Positions 63,357 through 64,000 of a stretch of DNA of 64,000 nucleotides are shown here, one piece after another. The DNA lies in contig CALURV010000036.1 in NCBI GenBank assembly GCA_944323285.1, positions 1-64,000 of the forward strand, given 5' to 3'. This DNA comes from Candidatus Gastranaerophilales bacterium (GTDB taxonomy: Bacteria > Cyanobacteriota > Vampirovibrionia > Gastranaerophilales > Gastranaerophilaceae). Within the stretch, counting starts at the first letter, position 1, and every line of letters starts with the position of its first letter. A program made the translations under genes and the position numbers. The notes below the pieces were generated by a model. That model saw nothing but the letters and a program-made list of their open reading frames with translations, was not told the origin of the DNA and made no database searches.

Positions 63357-64000
63357 TTATACATTGAATCTGAAATGTACAATATCACCATCTTGAATAA
63401 TATAATCTTTACCTTCAAGACGTGTTAATCCTTTATCTCTTGCTGCGGCATAAGAACCAGATTCAACAAAGTCTTTATAAGCTGTAACTTCAGCTCTTAT
63501 AAATCCTTTTTCAAAGTCAGTATGAATTACTCCTGCAGCTTTTGGAGCTTTAGAACCTGCTTTTACTGTCCAGGCTCTTACTTCTTTTTCACCTGCTGTT
63601 ATAAATGTTGTTAAATTTAATAGCTTATAAACAGATTGAATCATTCTTTCAATACCTGAATTTTTTACTCCTAAATCTGCTAAATATGCTTTTGCTTCTT
63701 CTTTTGATAAATCCACTAATTCAGCTTCGATTTTAGCAGAAATAACAACAACATCAGCCCCATGCTTTTGAGCATATTCTCTTACTTTATTAACATAAGC
63801 ATTACCTTTTGCTAAATCAGTTTCACTTACATTAGCAGCATATATTACAGGTTTTATACTCATTAACTGCGAATTTTTAGCAACTTCAAGTTCATCATCT
63901 TCAAAATGTTCTTCCGGATTTATAAATGTTGCATCAGACAATAAATCATTTAATTTTGATAGAACTTTATGTTCAATTATTGCTTGTTTATCTCCGCTCT
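63357..64000 (-). CDS. ychF: Redox-regulated ATPase YchF, C-terminal part
   Basis: The frame is open to the window edge, so the N-terminal GTPase domain lies outside. The visible 213 residues cover the coiled-coil arm (upstream codons read GDKQAIIEHKVLSKL), SIKPVIYAANVSE, the EAKAYLADLG segment and the C-terminal TGS domain ending DYIIQDGDIVHFRFNV. This matches YchF/OLA1, an ATP-hydrolysing, ribosome-associated P-loop protein. The riboswitch-like leader begins about 36 bases after its stop. Confidence 0.95.
   Translation of the reverse strand, partial: SGDKQAIIEHKVLSKLNDLLSDATFINPEEHFEDDELEVAKNSQLMSIKPVIYAANVSETDLAKGNAYVNKVREYAQKHGADVVVISAKIEAELVDLSKEEAKAYLADLGVKNSGIERMIQSVYKLLNLTTFITAGEKEVRAWTVKAGSKAPKAAGVIHTDFEKGFIRAEVTAYKDFVESGSYAAARDKGLTRLEGKDYIIQDGDIVHFRFNV

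Overview
This AT-rich window (roughly 28% GC by eye) most likely comes from a non-photosynthetic relative of the cyanobacteria, of the Vampirovibrionia/Melainabacteria type and probably a gut Gastranaerophilales-like bacterium. The evidence is indirect. The ATP synthase cluster has the cyanobacterial order (a, c, b', b, delta, alpha, gamma) with beta and epsilon absent. The NADH dehydrogenase has the 11-subunit nuoABCDHIJKLMN set without nuoEFG. LPS genes (kdsA, a GT9 heptosyltransferase, an AsmA-like protein) imply an outer membrane. Two [FeFe]-hydrogenase maturases (hydE, hydG) imply anaerobic fermentation. Isoprenoids come from the MEP route (ispG, ispH). No photosynthesis gene, prophage, IS element or CRISPR array is visible.

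Layout. 0-7 kb is mostly minus strand: a partial orphan protein, a candidate small RNA, an Hsp20, an ACT/DUF711/TPR operon, hydG and an ADP-ribosyltransferase-like protein. 7-13 kb holds ispH (with no ordinary start codon), rpsA, a small glycine-rich protein, uvrA and an XRE regulator. 13.5-17 kb holds a GT9 glycosyltransferase, hydE and nadA. 17-25.5 kb is the ATP synthase operon followed by a 1130-residue AsmA-like protein. 25.5-32 kb holds a dicarboxylate/amino-acid symporter, a serine hydrolase, a diguanylate cyclase with two radical SAM enzymes, and a GNAT-like protein. 32-39 kb is a plus-strand run of grpE, dnaJ, a secreted beta-propeller, a methyltransferase, nadK, recN and crcB. 39-43 kb holds a D-2-hydroxyacid dehydrogenase, asd, dapA and a pilin-like protein. 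43-50 kb holds kdsA, tRNA-Asn, tRNA-Thr, a 976-residue duplicated protein, a phosphoesterase, ispG and a small secreted protein. 50-60 kb is the complex I operon on the minus strand. 60-64 kb holds a TPR lipoprotein-like or secreted protein, a three-gene orphan operon behind a cobalamin-riboswitch-like leader, and the 3' part of ychF.

How it fits together. Complex I without its NADH module, hydrogenase maturases, a lactate-dehydrogenase-like enzyme and a complete Fo plus most of F1 suggest a fermenter that handles reduced ferredoxin and hydrogen and uses the ATP synthase for ion homeostasis or modest energy conservation. The strongest leads for something undescribed are three. One is the riboswitch-controlled operon at 60.5-63.3 kb. 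Another is a five-copy family of modular structured intergenic repeats. The third is a set of large lineage-type orphan proteins that share a short N-terminal F-K-G-like motif.
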